From NCBI GenBank assembly GCA_035578905.1, contig JAQJVL010000514.1, positions 248,001-312,000 on the forward strand: 64,000 nucleotides of DNA, given 5' to 3'. Positions 10,560 to 24,051 of this stretch are shown here, in pieces. The notes under the pieces are model-generated. The model did not search any database, was not told where the DNA came from, and was given only the letters and a program-made list of their open reading frames with translations. The DNA is from Stictocephala bisonia (taxonomy: Eukaryota; Arthropoda; Insecta; Hemiptera; Membracidae). Numbering within the stretch: the first letter of the stretch is position 1; the number at the start of each line of letters is the position of its first letter. The translations under genes and the position numbers were made by a program.

Positions 10560-12232
10560 AGTATTAAGAAATTCTTATGACATCCAACATTAAAGGTTTT
10601 AATTTTGACAAATTCTTAAATAAATTTTTTTATTGGGTTTTCTGTTTCTCTAATTTCCTTGTACTTTATTTTCACTGGCTCTTAAATTTAGAACAATATT
10701 GTAAACATTTATCAACAAATATGTTGCCTCAACCTTTGCCATCAAACTGAGGTTTTCTGCCTCAAGAGAGAAATATTTCCGTTTAAGATGCAAACAACCC
10801 TCTGGTAACATACATATTAAGGGAGACTCGTCTATAACTATTGGTAAGTCCAAATAAATGGGCTGGGCTTTTTTATTGAGGGAAATCCCCCGTTATCACG
10901 AATTCGGGAGCATTTTCATCAATACTTTCTTCATAATGAAATGTATTCAACAATTCCTCCCGCCTTACAATAAATTGAAATTAAATAACTATAAAATGCT
11001 TAAGTTATTTGGTCTAACAAATATATAACAGATTTTTTTCCATATACTGTAATGAAAACAGGAATTATGTTCAAAAATTTTCTCAGAAAATAATGAAGTA
11101 TTATTGAGGATTTTTAGCCTGCGTTCTTCCTCACTATAATTTTTCTACCGATCTTATTAAATTGTGCCACCATTTTCTTTTCAACGCAGAGAAGCTTTTC
11201 AACTAAAATCACCAGGAAAGAACGCCTACTGACAAGCCGTATTGGCAGATTACTTTTCAATTCCACAAGAGCTTTGATAGATTTGGGCTTAATAATAGCA
11301 GTTTCTGCTGACTCATTTAATTGGATTCTAAAAATCTGCCAATCTCTTACAATATTTCATAACGTCCCGTAGGACTCACCCCCTCTCTCTCCCGAATTCT
11401 AAGAGCACAATCATTCGTGAGCCCCCACCCATCCCACGCACAAACGTTTTATAACATGAGTTTACTACTCTTTTTTATCCAAAACAAGTTAATGTTAACA
11501 TTTTCACATGATTGTGACAGGAATTTATACTGTTGTATGTAAAACGTGTAACAGCTACATGACACATAGACCTACTTATAATCATTGTACTAATAAGCAT
11601 CATCGATCAATATTATTATTCTTATTTTAGTTTTCAACAATTAAAAAAGAATAGCACTGACAATTTACCTCATGACGATTTAAGAACGCATACGCCTACA
11701 TTTTACTGTAAAATAGTCATGGTAAATGTTTGAAGTTTCTACGTTAATGATGGTCGTTTTTTTAATTTTAATGCGTATTAAATATAATAAGGATATAATA
11801 TTAAAAAAGATTATAAATTACATCAACTTTTTTTCTATTTTTCTTTTGATGAACAAATTTAGATTAACAATTAATTTGCAAAATCATAATCCTTTTTTAT
11901 TATTCTCTAATATTTTATATTTTATTTTTTTTAGGTAACCAATGAATTCTTACAAAGACGGAATTAAAATATACTGTTGCTGATAAAAAAAATTACGTCA
12001 GACCATTTGAAATGTCAAGATCAGACGATTGTAAACAAATAAGCCTCTCAGCATATGCGGTGAATGTGCGGAGGGGAATTGTCTCCCCCCCCCCCCCGGT
12101 CCCAGGTTGTACAAATAGTGCATTTCCCGGGGAGGTAACTTATTTTATTAACCTTCCGCAAGTTTCCATGGAACATTAATTATGTGTTTTTACTGCAACA
12201 TACATGTTTTGTGCTCTATCGGTGTTTGGGGT
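10560..12232. other. AT-rich intergenic sequence
   Basis: No gene seen. Contains a C homopolymer of about 14 near 12,087-12,100. Short frames such as 11726-11938 are hydrophobic by AT-rich composition and carry no domain. Confidence 0.45.
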
Positions 12233-12490
12233 AGGTAGCAATTCATTGAACTGACGACTCCTTGACAATCGGTCGGTAGTTGGTTCGATCCCAGCTTCAT
12301 AAGCTAAAGGTTCTCAGTTCGATCCCAATCAGAATCGTAACACATTTTGAAAGGGATCAGCTGATAATCACCGGCTGTTCATTTGTGATTGGACTATTGA
12401 TTAATGACACTTTCTGAGGAATAGTCGGCCTTAGTTAGTAACAACGACTACACTTGCTCATATAAACTCGTCACGGTGAATGGAAATCTA
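12233..12490 (+). mobile_element. tRNA-derived SINE, copy 1
   Basis: Closely matches the element at 32.1 kb over CATAAGCTAAAGGTTCTCAG, GTTCGATCCCAATCAGA, GCTGATAATCAC, GGACTATTGATTAA and GGAATAGTCGGC. Two B-box-like segments (GGTTCGATCCC and AGTTCGATCCC) suggest a duplicated or nested head. The 3' part (AACAACGACTACACT, then CTCATATAAACTCGTCAC) is shared with the copies at 19.0, 22.05 and 54.6 kb. Confidence 0.75.
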
Positions 12491-15400
12491 TATTCACCCG
12501 TATATTGACGATTTTACCAGTGCGGATAGCTAAAATATGTTACATAAAGATTTACATTGAAAAACTTTAGTTTACTTTCAGCAACTTTTTTGGCAATTTT
12601 CTTTACGAAATGGTTTTCGTTACCATATTTGATTGAAAATAAAAATGTATTAAGAGTATATAAAACATTGTAAGTTTCATATAACTCAAAACGTATCTTA
12701 ATTTATTTTAAATAATAAAAAAAGGTTTTACGCTCGATATAAATGAAACCAGCGTCTGTTCAACTTTGTTTTAAATATTTATGCTCGTTTTAAATACATG
12801 TTGATTGGAAGTAATAGTGGTTAAAATATAATAAGAGAAACTTTCTCAAAATATTGTTTTCTGAGAAGATTCGAACAGAGCCCATACAAATATAATCGTA
12901 AAAAATAAATAAATAATAGTTTTTTTAATGTGCAAAAGTTACTACTGATAATGTTAGTTTTAGAGCTGTTAGAAATACAATCGGGTAAACATGTATAAAC
13001 ATCCATGAAACAGGTATTTCCGTGAAATACAGACATCAAACAAGGGACTACCCTGAGGCGGTGTATGTACCAACAGAAAAGAACAAATACATACGTTTTC
13101 TCTTTAAAGATAACGTTTGCTTTGCACCTCCATTATCTCTACTGCCTGTAGTATTATTACAAAAAACGTTAGAGGTGGAATTTTTACGTAGGACGAAAAA
13201 CTATTACAAACTTACACAAAACCCTTTTTAATTACATAAACAAGAATGTAAACGTATCAATGTTGGAAGTTATCCAGTTTCTTTCACAAATGACGGAAAA
13301 AGGAATATACATAAGTTCCTATAATTCTTTTTTTTTCTTTTTTTTTTTACCGAAAACTCAAGGTAATTAGATTTAGTGAGTTGTTTTTTTTCGTTAAAAT
13401 GTAATTTTGACCAGGCCAGCAAGTTGTGGAAGACCACTTCCAGTGTTGCTCGGTCAATCGAGTAGCCCCTAGATGGTGTGAGAATATTTATAGTATGGCA
13501 GTTAATTGGCTTCTGATCAGCGTTAGAATCTTATAGCATTCCAGTCCAGGCGGTTCCCGTTTACAATTCAGGAAACTTCTGGATTGCAGCATCTACTAAT
13601 AAAAAGCCACCCGACAATCCTGTCTATAGTATGGAGGGGAAATTAGTTGTGACAGTCCGTTTAGCGAGGAAAATAGTGAGTGAACATAAACTAGTGACAA
13701 AAGTAACAGTAATGCCTATGCATAAGAGTAGTTTATTTTTAATTAATAAAATAGTATCTTGAAACATACATTTGTAAATACATATTGAATTATTTAATGG
13801 TATAGTGTGTGTAAATAAAAGAAACAGCAAGTAGCCAAGGAGTAGAATCGCCTTATTGTTTAAACCCTGTTAGACCATAACATTGCTAAACGTTTATTTA
13901 ATATACAAATCAACATTTATTTTTAAAAATCACTATACAAAGGATTTTGCCATGCAGTTTTTCCATAAAAGTGGCATGGAAATCGAGAGAAATCGAGAGA
14001 AAATTGAACTAGTCTTAAAATTAGTGAAAGAGCCTTTCCGTTCCTTATTGAATTATCTCTGAATACAAAGAGACATCGCCTTTCTCAGCATCTCTTTGGG
14101 ATTCGCCACAAAAGGAGGGACTAATGAAAAAGGCGGAGAAGGGTGGGGTAGAATAGTATTGGGTACTGTTATTGCACGGAGAGCGGTTCAAAGTTCTATT
14201 GCCATAGTGGGGGGAGGGGTTTGTATTACGCCAAGAAATGCGCAGTAAATGTAAAGCAATCCTTCTCAATTATCAATAAACTGAAGGAGAAGAGCATATT
14301 TTATTTTATTGGTACATATTTCCATATTTTAGTTATAAACAGTATTATTAATTTGTAAAATTTCAGGTAGTGACTAAACAAGTAACGATAAGTTAAGTGA
14401 CTTATTTAAAGTTAAAAGACGTCGATTATCCCTGATGTAAATTAGAGTTGGTGTAATGAGAGAAATGAGAGTTAAATCTTCTTTACAAAATTAATACCGA
14501 CATTTTGTTTTAGCAGTATCATTTGTTGCTCTTACTTTAGGATCCGTGACTAGGTAATCAGATCATAATATTGCAAACAGGCTTCACAATCTAGATTATT
14601 GTTTTATGAGCCAATATGTTAAGTTTATGGAAATGCTAAAAGCGACACAACTCCTGACTAAACACACTCCACTAGTTTGGCCCTTTTCTCTGGTGTTGCA
14701 TGTTTGAGTCTCAAGGATGTTTTTGACACTTTGAATTCATCCGGCCAGTAGGAGGAACAAAAAAAATTGAGTTTTTCAAAAATCATCGAACAGCTGAGAA
14801 ATAATGAGCTCCACAAGTGTATTTGGCAGTTATTTTGCTCAATCAAATATTTTTGCCTACTAACTAACTTTTGATTAAAACCCAGCAGTGAAAAATAAAC
14901 AATTAAACAATACTTTCATCGTTAATAACATGAAAATTGTTGATTAATCTATAAGAGATGCAGACCTGAAATTCTAGCCCATGAATCAGTTTGTAATTAA
15001 CGCACTTTGTGCCCCTTATGTTTTCGATACAGTAACTGATCAAAATAGAAATTTTGTTGTCACAATTATATCCGACAGCACTCCATTTTAACCAATGTTT
15101 AATACCACTCAAATAACGAGCATACAACTTACCAGAATATTCAAGGAAATTATACTTCTGACACAAACTTGTTAAACGACTAATTAAAAAATGCATGCAA
15201 AAATGATACAATTTTAATTTTTAACTAACTAAAAAATGGTGAAAATTTTACGATTTAGCGGACAAATTAAATGAAAAAGTTATTTGAAAGTAACTAAAAA
15301 CCCTTGAAATATGTGAATTTTTTATGTTGCGCAAAGTGTAGTAATTAATCCGAATCTGCCATCTCTTTGCACCAGCTCCAGCACATACATTTTTTGTTTT

Positions 15401-15850
15401 TCTGTAGGCCGCTAACACATCTGGTCTAATAGTTGTTAAATGTATAAATCTTTAATATTCACAGCATCAGTAATATTTAGAATTTTTTAAATTATAGCGA
15501 TAGGAATTTAGGAGTTGTAATAATTACCGCTAAAAATACATTTTGATTTGCACCTTAAACAATCTGTTTAAGTAAAATTGATTTTACCTATAAACACATA
15601 TGCTTTAAAGACATAAACTAGAATGTTTTTATATAAATATTTAAACAAATACTGAGCAGAATAAATCCATTTAAAATGCATTAGGATTGCACTTCAGTCC
15701 TTTATAAATAAATAAATTAAAAAACCTTACATATCTTACATAAAATAATTTTTGTTATTTAATATTGTTTACTCCAGTCCTGACAACCAGTGCACTTAAC
15801 ATATTTGTTTTTACATGAGTTATGGACCTAAAGTTAGGCTTGAACCACCG
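12491..15850. other. AT-rich intergenic sequence
   Basis: About 3.4 kb with no convincing exon, RNA gene or tandem array. Short frames (for example 13022-13231 and 14903-15211) lack recognisable domains. A small direct repeat of AATCGAGAGA lies near 13,980. Confidence 0.4.
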
Positions 15851-15854
15851 TCAG

Positions 15855-15992
15855 CAGAGCGGGACATGTATTAAACTTGCAACTTCCTTGTGTACCACTT
15901 TAAGTGGATCCGCCCAACTTTTAACACGCTTTGCCACAACCGTCTTTCTTTAAATAGGATTACAACTTTGTTGAGCCGCTTGCATTTCCCGT
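15855..15992 (+). repeat. Dispersed repeat family D, copy 1
   Basis: Shares CAACTTTTAACACGCTTTGC, CACAACCG and GGATTACAACTTTGTTG with 22.38 kb, and TGTATTAAACTTGCA plus the last motif with 27.43 kb. Non-coding dispersed repeat; class unknown. Confidence 0.65.
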
Positions 15993-17955
15993 AGCCAAAC
16001 ATTATTTACAAATTACACTTGTCTGGACATTATAGTACAGGACAAATGTCAATATTGTATTTAAGCGAACTTATTTAAAACGCACTTTTTCATCGACACC
16101 TTTATTAGCTTAGTATTTGAGTTGAATATTTTTGTACGGTATTACGGGCAGGTCACCTTCCTTTTCTATTGTTTAAATAATTGTGGTACTAAAATAATAC
16201 CGAAATATTATAATAATAAAAAAGAAGCAAAATATGAAAAATCACAAAACAAATAACGAAGAATACCAGGTTAAATTAAATTTACTGAAAGTACCTTGTT
16301 CTGTCTGAAGAAGTTCCCTGCACAGTCTACGCTATACGAGGAATGGTCAGAAAAAGTTTAAAAAGTAAGTAGGTCACTCCTTAAAAAAAAATTGGGAACA
16401 GTATTCTATTATTGAAGGAATAAACTATTACTTTTACATTTGCTTATAAATCCTTTACATATTACAAATAAATAATATTTAACTTAAGTTTTTGGATTAG
16501 AAATAACGAAATACTACTACAATGCCAATTAAAAGTGAATACTGTGAGATCCAGGGGGGGAGGGATATTTTAATTTCTCTCTAAAGGTAGAAGAGATAAG
16601 GCAGAAGTGATATTACAGTAGTAGCCTAAATTAAGTAATATGCTATCAACTTGAAGAACTGTTTTCAATATCGACAAAATGTATTGCTAGAAATCAAGGG
16701 GGTAATAATGGAGACGGGGTGCTATGACTGTCACCCCAAAACCAAAATAATTTGTAGATTTGAATCGCCAATGGTCTAACGAATCTTAAAGTTTATGATG
16801 TATCCTTATTGATTCGTGAATTGAACTGTCTTGGTACAAAAAGGATAAAAAGATGCTTTGCGAGTATATTCCCCGTATTCTATCATAACTTAATGCAATT
16901 TAAATTTTAAACTCCATAAAATAAAATGTTTAGTACTTGTATGGTGTTACACTTCTTTAAAATGTTACACTTAATAAACACTGCAAAAAAAAAGATAAAT
17001 ATTACAATATCTGTCATGCACTCGCAACACCCCAACTTTCATAGCATTTTTTCACAACCACATTAAACTGATGTCTATTTTTCAACCATGAGATTCATTT
17101 TCATAAATCTATGAATTAATTATAGAATGAAAAAGTTAGCAGATTACTATCCTGTAGTATTTATTTAAAATATATTTCTTACGGCCTCTTTGATCTACAA
17201 TAGCGATAGGAATCGAAAGAATACGTGTTTGTAAATTTACAAGTTGTAAATATTGAACCTCCAATTTTTATAGTTCAAAAATTATTTAATAAATATTCAT
17301 ATTCTCTACTTTTTATATTTTACAATGTTTTTAATATATAAAAATATGAAGAGTTAATGGACCGTTATAAGCTAAAAAAATATCAAATTTAAAACTCCCA
17401 CATAGAGACTGTTTTTATTTCCTCAATAAATAAGAACTTATGGAAAAGACTTGTTCATATAATAATCTAAAAGATGGAGAAAGTATAAGAACGTTGTAAT
17501 AAGAACGTTGTATCTGTACAACAACGCACTTTATAAATCGGACTGATATTGAAAAGGAATGCTGAGGCAGAATAATTGCTGACGTTCCGTCATCACTTTA
17601 TGGTTGTATCCCATTCTTACATTCGCTTTAGCGATATGCGGCACACGTTGTTTCACATTTCGGTTTTTCACAAAACACGCAAATAAACCGTGAGATTCGT
17701 AAACATTACATGCTAATAATTCACTTAACCGACAAAATGTATTAAAAACTAACCCAACATATAATCTAATATATAGAAAATGTTACCACTAAGTGTTTTT
17801 AAATTCTTCTAATAGTACTACTAGTTCTTCAATTGTTCAAACTAAACATAACATTTCAAGCTAAAATGAATGTTTCAATCATTTTGTATGTGTGTGCAAT
17901 AAAACTTACACTAAATACAAAAGCAGCTACTCTTTATATAATCGTCCGACAAGTA
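15993..17955. other. AT-rich intergenic sequence
   Basis: No gene, RNA gene or tandem array seen. A G7 run occurs near 16,555. Confidence 0.4.
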
Positions 17956-17959
17956 CGTA

Positions 17960-18130
17960 CTGAACTGGCAGACAACACTTACTACGCTACGGGGTGGTTT
18001 TCTACGCTTGCTTACCCTTTCCTCCGTGATTCTCCCTAAACCATCACATCAATACAAAAGCTCAGCCTGTTGCCGTTGTCCAGATAACAATGTTTTACAG
18101 TCTACAAAACCATATAGGCGCAATTATGTG
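17960..18130 (+). mobile_element. Retroelement-like repeat family R, 5' fragment
   Basis: CGCTACGGGGTGG, CTTACCCTTTCC, CTAAACCATCACATCAA and CTCAGCCTGTTGCCGTT parallel the start of the longer copy at 55.19 kb. Only the 5' part is recognisable here. A weaker piece (CCTAAACCATCACATACA) is seen near 23,010. Confidence 0.55.
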
Positions 18131-19009
18131 TAATTGTGGAGGAAATTCAATCATTATTTGTTGTAAAAATAATCTTAAATAACCACCGAATGTTAATTTA
18201 TTGGAAATTACTTTATCCACTTTCTAATTATTAATAGTTCGTTTACTATTGTACTTGAAAATATTTATTGCCAGCTTAAAAAAATATGAAATGCTATGTT
18301 AAGAAAGAAAATATATCCAAAAGTTTACAACAACGAAATTAAGGGCTATATACTTTTAATTCTCACTAAAATACTTCATTATAATTATTATTTAACTGTG
18401 GCTTAATCGAGCCAAGCGAAGTTTAGTTAAAGATGATAATGAGTAGGCCTTTCTTTGTGCCATTCTTGTTCCATTCTTATGAAAGAGCTCTCTTCTTCCA
18501 CTAGACTAAATTATTCTAGTTCTTTTTTGTTACCTAATGACCTATTTTCCAACAAAAATTCACCTGTCTGGACTAGTTCATATTTGAAATGTCAGTTTGC
18601 GTTCTAAGCCTACATTTATTACTTATTTTTTTCACAAAACCATTTAATCGCTTTCGTTTTGGACCTTCGAATCATACAGTTTCGACATCATAGTTTCCTG
18701 TGTTCTAAATAGTGAGTTTCACTGTCTTCAAAATGAACGAATATAGTCTCAGTTCTTATATCACAATGTATGTCAATAAAAAATAAATAAAAATGTATTG
18801 TTTAAATCATTCCTTCAAACTGTCAAGGATTTAATCTGACATTAGCGATAAACTACATTTTCATGTATTTCCTATTTTTACCACATTATCTCTAAAAAAA
18901 AACAAACAAGAAATTAAGATATTCAATAGCTATACGAAACAATAAGGAATGATATCTCTAACAATAATAAGTTTCCCACGAGGAAACCAAATGTGTAAAT
19001 TTTAATGTT
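18131..19009. other. AT-rich intergenic sequence
   Basis: Nothing recognisable. Confidence 0.4.
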
Positions 19010-19206
19010 TTATTTTCTAAGACGCCCATCGTAGAGATATGGACTAATATGAGGGGTAAATGAGCGTGACGAGTGTAGATGAACGAGTGTAGTCATTGTT
19101 ATTAACTGAATTCGACTTAGGCCAGAAAGGACCATTGCAAACAGACCAATAGCCAGAGCAACTAAGGGACCTACAGCTTTACGTGGGATACGAACCACGT
19201 AGTATT
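19010..19206 (-). mobile_element. tRNA-derived SINE, second head type, copy 1
   Basis: On the minus strand this reads GTGGTTCGTATCCCACG (B-box-like), AAAGCTGTAGGTCCCTTAG, GCTATTGG, then AACAATGACTACACTCGTTC and a CGTCTTAG end. The same order occurs at 54.55 kb on the plus strand. The 3' half is shared with SINEs at 12.2 and 32.1 kb, so one 3' body is coupled to different 5' regions. Confidence 0.7.
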
Positions 19207-19494
19207 GGTCCGATTTTCAGCTAACTGACAAGCTTTATACTTACTTCTTCTTCCTACAAAATTAATTATTATAAGTAGAAGTAACTAAATTGATATCATG
19301 ACAAAACCAATATAAAAGAACTTATGATTTTAATATTCCACACATTTTGTTTAAATTTTTTTAAATAAAATTTGTGAAATACTTAAAAAATGTGTTCTTT
19401 TATAAAACAAAACATGTTTCGTCAATAATATACTAAAAAACGAATACATACGAACCAAACTTAGCATAACGCCCAAAAAAGAAAATATTTGCAA

Positions 19495-19715
19495 TACGAA
19501 TACAGAACACGGAAACAAAATCATTTCTACCCAGTTATAAACACATCTGTGTGTAATTTATGTACTCTATGTGTAAGCAAGCCGGCAGTCGGACTGTGTG
19601 AATAAACAATCATTTAGGAGTTGTTGGCGTTCTATTTTCAGCGCGGTCTAGTCACGTTTGAGGTTATGTCCTGTATAGCGCCAATGAATATTGTACGTTT
19701 TATTTGTGTTGTATT
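19495..19715 (+). repeat. Dispersed repeat family E, plus copy
   Basis: About 220 bp containing TTTCTACCCAGTTATAAACA, AAGCAAGCCGGC, GGAGTTGTTGGCGTTCTATT, GTCTAGTCACGTTTGAGG and GCGCCAATGAATATTGTACG. A close inverted copy is at 25.59-25.84 kb. The type is unknown; an LTR or MITE fragment is possible. Confidence 0.75.
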
Positions 19716-20395
19716 TAATATTTACTGATCAGTCACTTAAATGTTTATCTTAGTTCTTTCTGATAACAGTTTAGTTTAATTTTATCTACTATTAACGATA
19801 GAATACAGTTTTAATTAATTTATCGACAAATAAAATACTGAAAATACGTACATACACGATTATTTATTTTTCAATTTTTTTCTATAATTAATAAAAACAA
19901 AGTGGAGTTCGGTGTGATACAAATGGACCTTCTACCGTGTATTTAAATAGCACAATCATATAACAAATGGGGAGGTAGAAAAGCTAGCATATTCTTTAGT
20001 CGACAACCTGTACGATTTAGTACATGCACCCATCAATTGTAATATACATCTTATAATTCCCCGTGTGAAACTTTAAAGTAGCTCAATGTTTTTCCCCTAA
20101 CAATATAGTTCAATGTTAAGGGTGGATTTATTCTTAATTCTCGCAAAAAGTGAGATATGTCACCTTAAACCGGTTTCATTTTAAATGTAGCTTAGTAAAA
20201 GACCATTTAATTGCAGTGGTAGTTATAGGAAGCCTGTGTGAGGTGATTGCAGGTGTTAAGATGTCAAGGGGAGGAAAATAAATATCAGAGTTGTCAGTTA
20301 GCGAGGCAATGCGGGTTTAGACATACAGCTTGACCTGACTGTGAAGAAATAGTATTTTCTTAGTATTAACTTTGATTATATACACCTTCAATAGA
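19716..20395. other. AT-rich intergenic sequence
   Basis: No gene or array recognised. Confidence 0.4.
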
Positions 20396-20580
20396 TATTC
20401 CATATAATACGAATATTTGTGCCTGTAATTTTGTTAGTCAGTGAGGTCCGCAACCACATTTGGTTAAAACTGCTTTATATTTTCCATGTGACCACACTAG
20501 CGCTCCACAATGGACCACAAAAACAGCTGATATTTTGAGACTCAAAATTTAACATTGGATGGGAAATGTATTTGTTATAA
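20396..20580 (+). repeat. Dispersed repeat family C, copy 2
   Basis: Nearly the same motif order as the copy at 28.06 kb, including AGCGCTCCACAATGGACCAC, AAAAACAGCTGATATTTTGA and AACATTGGATGGGAAAT. Homology fades just after this, marking one element end. Confidence 0.75.
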
Positions 20581-21245
20581 AATTAATTGGTATTACCCTT
20601 CCGTCACAAACCATATTTTAAGGTCACGTGGCAGAGATAATTTTAATAATTTTATTTATTTTATGTTTATATTCACCCATATTTTGATTCGCGTCTTTCA
20701 TAAGCGAACAAATAAGAAAAAAAACGTGCACAAAAATTTAAATACCGTCCTTTCAACAAATCTGGACTAATTAATTACAGAGCGATAAAAATTGTCATTA
20801 GCTCAGACTTGGGGTTATCCATCATCCTTCAATAAACAGCCAACTTTCACGGCTCACTGGCTACGCGAAGTTTAGAGAGCAGCTCGACCCTATCTAGCTG
20901 AATCATCAAACACGTAGTTATTATAATAATAAATAAAGAATAATATTTTAATAATTAAACTGTCAAAAATCCTAAAAATTACCTAAAATTTATTAATGTT
21001 ACCAAAACATTTCCCTTGTGAAATCGCATGTCTAATACCAATTTTAAGTGAGGACAATAAGAAATATTACTATTAAACTAAATTGACAAATTTACTCTGT
21101 GAGAGAGCTGAAACATTTTTTTCTTCTAAATTCTACATAATCAGGATTGTATTATCTCTTACAGGATTGTATTATCTCGTACCTTATTAAATAGCAAACG
21201 CCTATTAAACTTACATTTTTTATTCAAAAATTTAAAAGTGTTCAA
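20581..21245. other. AT-rich intergenic sequence
   Basis: No gene recognised. Short direct duplication ATTGTATTATCTC near 21,150-21,180. Confidence 0.4.
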
Positions 21246-21253
21246 ATTAATAA

Positions 21254-21640
21254 GCAGGGTATTTTAAAAAGAATGGCCCGATTTGAAATAGCTATATTTA
21301 TTATAAACAAGGGCTTAACCTAAATATATTGGACATTAAATTACTCACAAAAGTATGAAGTTTACAAAAATGTATCATAAATGTCCTCCATTTGCAGCAA
21401 GGATGAAATTTAGTCGACAATTAGGGTTCTGATAGACACCTTCCACACAATTTGGGACGAATTCAGCTATAGACTAGATATCATGCTTGCTGCAAATGGA
21501 TGACATACTGAACATTTATGATACATTTTCATAAAATTCATTCTCTTGTGAGTAATTTCATGTCCAATATATTTGGTTTAAGCACTTGTTTCTTAATAAA
21601 TATAGCTATATCAAATCGGGTTCTTTTTAAAACACCCTGC
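21254..21640. mobile_element. hAT-like MITE with 8-bp target-site duplication
   Basis: The element starts GCAGGGTATTTTAAAAAGAA and ends with the reverse complement of GCAGGGTGTTTTAAAAAGAA. The arms continue as imperfect inverted repeats for roughly 150 bp each (GATTTGAAATAGCTATATTT, CCAAATATATTGGACAT and others). It is flanked on both sides by the exact 8-bp direct repeat ATTAATAA (21246-21253 and 21641-21648). CAGGG-type termini and 8-bp duplications are characteristic of the hAT superfamily. It is 387 bp with no transposase, so it is non-autonomous. Confidence 0.85.
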
Positions 21641-22039
21641 ATTAATAATACAAATACTTAATTTAACATAGAAATCTGCAGTGTCCATGTTGGGTAGTAG
21701 TCTGGGTCCGGATGTCTGTAAGTCTTTGAGTTTTCCTGGTTATTGCGCTAATAAATGGCCCTTTCTGGGCAACATACGACCTTAGTTCGCAGAGAATAGT
21801 GAAACAGAAGTTGCATCCTGTAGTGCGCTAAATGTGTCAAGTAGTTATGTTTCCAGTTTGCCGTGCGGTAGCAAAGTCCGTTCCTTTATCTCCTCAAAAT
21901 TCTCAAGGACAAACGTAGTAATTATTACTACAGATATATAAATAAATACATTTGTTGTAATCTACTTATAACTGCCAATGAAGCGCTCGCTGAGGCCACA
22001 AGAAAGCGACCGTTTAATGTCCACGGTTGAACTACATCG

Positions 22040-22150
22040 TTTCGTTTATTGTCAGTCACAATAACTACATCGTTCATATAAACTCATCACACTCATTCCT
22101 CCTCCCGACTTCACCCATATCTCAACAACTGGAGTCTTAATACTAAATAA
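22040..22150 (+). mobile_element. SINE 3' fragment
   Basis: CATATAAACTCATCACACTC and neighbouring text match the 3' body of the SINEs at 12.2 and 32.1 kb. A possible related piece (GTTATTGCGCTAATAAATGG) sits near 21,740, so this may be one decayed element or two fragments. Confidence 0.5.
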
Positions 22151-22369
22151 TAAAGTTCTTCGTGTTAAAGTTACAAAAAGTAAAATAAAGTCACTTAGTA
22201 ATAACAAAAGAAAAAAACATAAAATACTAAATTAAAAATAATACACCCATTTTATTGATTCGTTTGTTTCAACACCACGTAATATCTATGAGTGTTGATA
22301 AAATTATTTATTGGCCACAAGTTTGTTTATTACTGATCAGAACGTTTGTACACAAACTTGCTACTTGTT

Positions 22370-22470
22370 TGTGTGTACCAGTTTAACTGCAGCCGTCCAA
22401 CTTTTAACACGCTTTGCCGCAACCGCCTTCCTTCGAATAGGATTACAACTTTGTTGGGCCGTTCTGTGTG
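22370..22470 (+). repeat. Dispersed repeat family D, copy 2
   Basis: CCAACTTTTAACACGCTTTG, CCGCAACCGCC and GGATTACAACTTTGTTGGGC match the copy at 15.9 kb. The 139-codon frame at 22311-22730 runs across this repeat and is therefore unlikely to be a host gene. Confidence 0.65.
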
Positions 22471-23647
22471 CTTTGGCACATAAATTGTTTACCGTTTTGA
22501 AAACATTCATAAACAACCGTCAGAGACGAATTACTCTATTTCTGCGATATCAAAAGAAGTTTGAACATTCTTTTAAGCCACGCGTAAAAACAAGAAAAAC
22601 TTTTCTTTTTAATGAGAGAATCAACATCAGAAATTTAAATGGAGTAAAGGCCTTCTTCCATCAGTTTTTTTGGTTTAGAAAAAAAAAAAAACACACATTT
22701 CTTCATCTGGTAAAAATATCTTACACGTGAATTCTCTTCAGCCCTATAATATCTTCCTTTCTTACAGTTTTGTGAAATAATGTTACAGAAAATGACGGAT
22801 ATACTCGTATAAATATGATTCTCATCTTGATTACGGCCAAAGTAAAATTCATCTCATCATCTAAACGGGCCTCCAGCATTAAAAATAAAAAAACGGTCAA
22901 ACTTTTATTTATTTTCTAATCGAGTTGTACACATGTACGATACAAGTACACATTTTGAGCTGAATAATTTAATGGCCAGAGACGACCCCACACGGAGGCA
23001 TTAGTGATCCTAAACCATCACATACATGCTCAGCGGTACACCTTACAAAGTGTATACAAAGTGGCACACAAACGCGGCTAATGTGTAATGTAATCATTTG
23101 ATCATATTTACAATATTGGATCCCAATAAAATTATATTTTGCTAAACCAGAACACAAACTAAATCACTTGTTACTTCCTTGAACAATGTTGTTTTTTACG
23201 AAACAATCTAAGTTAGTTACAGCAAGAGAATAGATATAATAATAATTTAATTTACTTTCAGATGCACAAAAAACAAGCAGTAAATTATAAAAAAAAAGTA
23301 AAATAATATTCTTATAGAAAACAAAGAAAAAAAATTACATAGTTGATCTGCAACAGCAAAGTATTGAAAATAATACTAACAATCAAGGGGAAATACATAT
23401 ACCTTACGCGTTACAGTTACCATCGTTAAGTGATTATTAACTAAATAATAAACATATGACTAGAATACAAATAAAAGACAAAATAACAACAGCCCACAAG
23501 AAAACTAAATAATAATCCAACAAAGAATAACCGGCACTTACAAACAAATGACAGAAAAGCAATAAATCAAAATTAATATTAATTAGTAATATATATTGTA
23601 TTTTTTTGTGAGTGTACAAAACATACGTATACAAAAAAGAGTATATA
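22471..23647. other. AT-rich intergenic sequence
   Basis: No gene recognised. A weak fragment of family R lies near 22,980-23,060. Confidence 0.4.
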
Positions 23648-23649
23648 TA

Positions 23650-24051
23650 CAAGGTGGAAACATATGGAAACGCTTTCACAACTTTAGTATGACTTCACTT
23701 GTAAAAGTGGTTCATCATTGTGGTTACAAAGTACATACTTTTTTACTACATTGGCGACATTTCATCTTTTCAGGGGGGACGGCCCACGAGGAGTTAAACG
23801 AAAATCTCCAATGTAAGCCTAGGTCGAGTAAGGTATCAAATAAAAGGTCTATTCAAGAGAAATTATTTTCCGCAAACCGGACTTCGAAAGGTTTATCTTT
23901 TCCAGAGTAGCGGAAACGGTTTGAAGTAAATTATTCTGATCAAAAATTATACTTTATGGAACACAATTATTAAAAAAAATTAAATTATCAAATTATCCAT
24001 GGAAAAAGTAACGTTGTTGTGAAAGCGTTTCCATATTTTTTTCCTACCCTG
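23650..24051. mobile_element. TA-flanked MITE, copy 1
   Basis: The ends are inverted repeats of about 35 bp: left CAAGGTGGAAACATATGGAA then ACGCTTTCACAAC, right its imperfect reverse complement ending TTTCCTACCCTG. Each end abuts TA, as expected for Tc1/mariner-type insertion. The 402-bp element has no transposase. The interior (GGACGGCCCACGAGGAGTTA, AAGCCTAGGTCGAGTA, CGGACTTCGAAAGGTTTATC) is shared with copy 2. The 104-codon frame inside it is incidental. Confidence 0.75.

Noticed and set aside
22311..22730. 139-codon plus-strand frame
   Set aside because: Its 5' half overlaps dispersed repeat family D, it opens with a non-ATG codon, and no domain is recognisable.
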